Shown: positions 63,658 to 64,000 of the stretch, one piece after another
Position numbering within the stretch: position 1 is the first letter of the stretch
How the letters are laid out: every line of letters starts with the position of its first letter
NCBI GenBank assembly: GCA_964655775.1
Contig: CAZZNQ010000008.1
Location: 4,851-68,850 of the forward strand
DNA from: CAZZNQ01 sp964655775
GTDB taxonomy: Bacteria > Planctomycetota > Brocadiia > SM23-32
DNA length: 64,000 bases
Direction: 5' to 3'
The notes under the pieces: model-generated
Databases searched by the model: none
Told to the model about the DNA's origin: nothing
The model's input: the letters and a program-made list of their open reading frames with translations, nothing else
Position numbers and translations under genes: made by a program

Positions 63658-64000
63658 ATGACAGAGAAACGGTCTGGATCCAACGCCCGCATCGCGGTAG
63701 CAGCCCTGATCACAACACTGGTTCTGTGCGGCGCGCTTGCCCCCTCGGCGCGAGCGCAAGAAGCACCGCCTGACGCCCCTGCCGCGGCTGCAGCTGCCCC
63801 TGCCGCCGGCCAACCGCCGGCACAACCTGCCGGTGCGGACGCCGACGACGCTCAGGGGCAGTCCGGCCCGGGACTGTTCTACATCAACCCGGCGTGGTTG
63901 GCCCTGTTCGTGGTGTCGGTCTGCTTCTGGCTCTACGTCTGCTCATGGGTCAGCAGCGATGCGAAAGGCGTGGGCATGAAGTACCCTATGGTTAACTCGA
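63658..64000 (+). CDS. Small exported membrane protein, 3' truncated
   Basis: The gene begins at ATG 63658, 20 bp after pilT, and runs off the window. Visible features: signal-type N-terminus (ARIAVAALITTLVLCGALAP, cleavage near SARAQ), a Pro/Ala-rich linker, and a membrane helix (NPAWLALFVVSVCFWLYVCS) followed by charged residues ending in MKYPMVNS at the edge. I do not recognise the family; as a pilT neighbour it may serve the type IV pilus or secretion machinery. Confidence 0.7.
   Translation, partial: MTEKRSGSNARIAVAALITTLVLCGALAPSARAQEAPPDAPAAAAAAPAAGQPPAQPAGADADDAQGQSGPGLFYINPAWLALFVVSVCFWLYVCSWVSSDAKGVGMKYPMVNS

Overview
This is a GC-rich, gene-dense bacterial window from a draft assembly: a run of 10 N at 60237-60246 interrupts one gene. 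Bacterial traits include a sigma70-type tRNA promoter, dnaK/clpB, bS18, citrate synthase, lysine-pathway enzymes, a PilT ATPase and an ADP-heptose-type glycosyltransferase, which implies a Gram-negative envelope. Large secreted proteins of the GH123/DUF4091 and DUF4838 types, together with a Tes-like radical SAM enzyme, fit a PVC-group or neighbouring phylum such as Planctomycetota, Lentisphaerota, Hydrogenedentota or Armatimonadota. That placement is inference; no rRNA is present.

Layout. 1-3077: 5'-truncated cysteine desulfurase, radical SAM enzyme resembling tetraether/membrane-spanning lipid synthases, small lipoprotein. 3247-9135: an endo/exonuclease/phosphatase-fold protein and a convergent pair of secreted glycosidase-like paralogues. 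9575-16841: HlyD-type adaptor, citrate synthase with an internal insert, a two-frame membrane-anchored ORF, and a three-gene ABC importer of the ThiXYZ/SsuABC type. 17036-22852 (minus strand): CIA30-fasciclin fusion, AEC-type carrier, FeS photolyase, toroid-type protein. 23031-28060: degradative or amino-sugar-like cluster with a frameshifted DUF4838 protein, an M14 peptidase, a GH20-like protein and a URO-D remnant. 28186-29517: tRNA-Leu(CAG) with an IS4-type element inserted just upstream of its promoter.

29652-42584: class II aldolase, a glycosyltransferase plus ABC exporter operon, dapB, a 1.7-kb gene-poor stretch holding six tandem hairpins, a complete nickel/cobalt ECF transporter nikKMLQO, an FHA protein and a purine permease. 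42952-49760: dnaK, clpB, a nitrilase-family amidohydrolase, trxB and a HIT protein. 49852-57518: a large unrecognised membrane protein, then an iron(III)-type ABC importer whose permease carries a large N-terminal insertion, and an Rrf2-type regulator. 57522-64000: methyltransferase, RNase PH, rqcH (gapped), rpsR, a DapA-family enzyme, pilT and the start of a small membrane protein.

No CRISPR array, prophage or recognised defence island is visible. The most unusual items are the Tes-like enzyme, the hairpin cluster at 36395-36599, the IS insertion sparing a tRNA promoter, the CIA30-fasciclin fusion, the inserted iron permease and the unknown 718-residue membrane protein. Several genes read in two frames (13556-14184, 23031-25330, 27588-28060, 28327-29423); assembly error and real decay cannot be told apart from the sequence alone.
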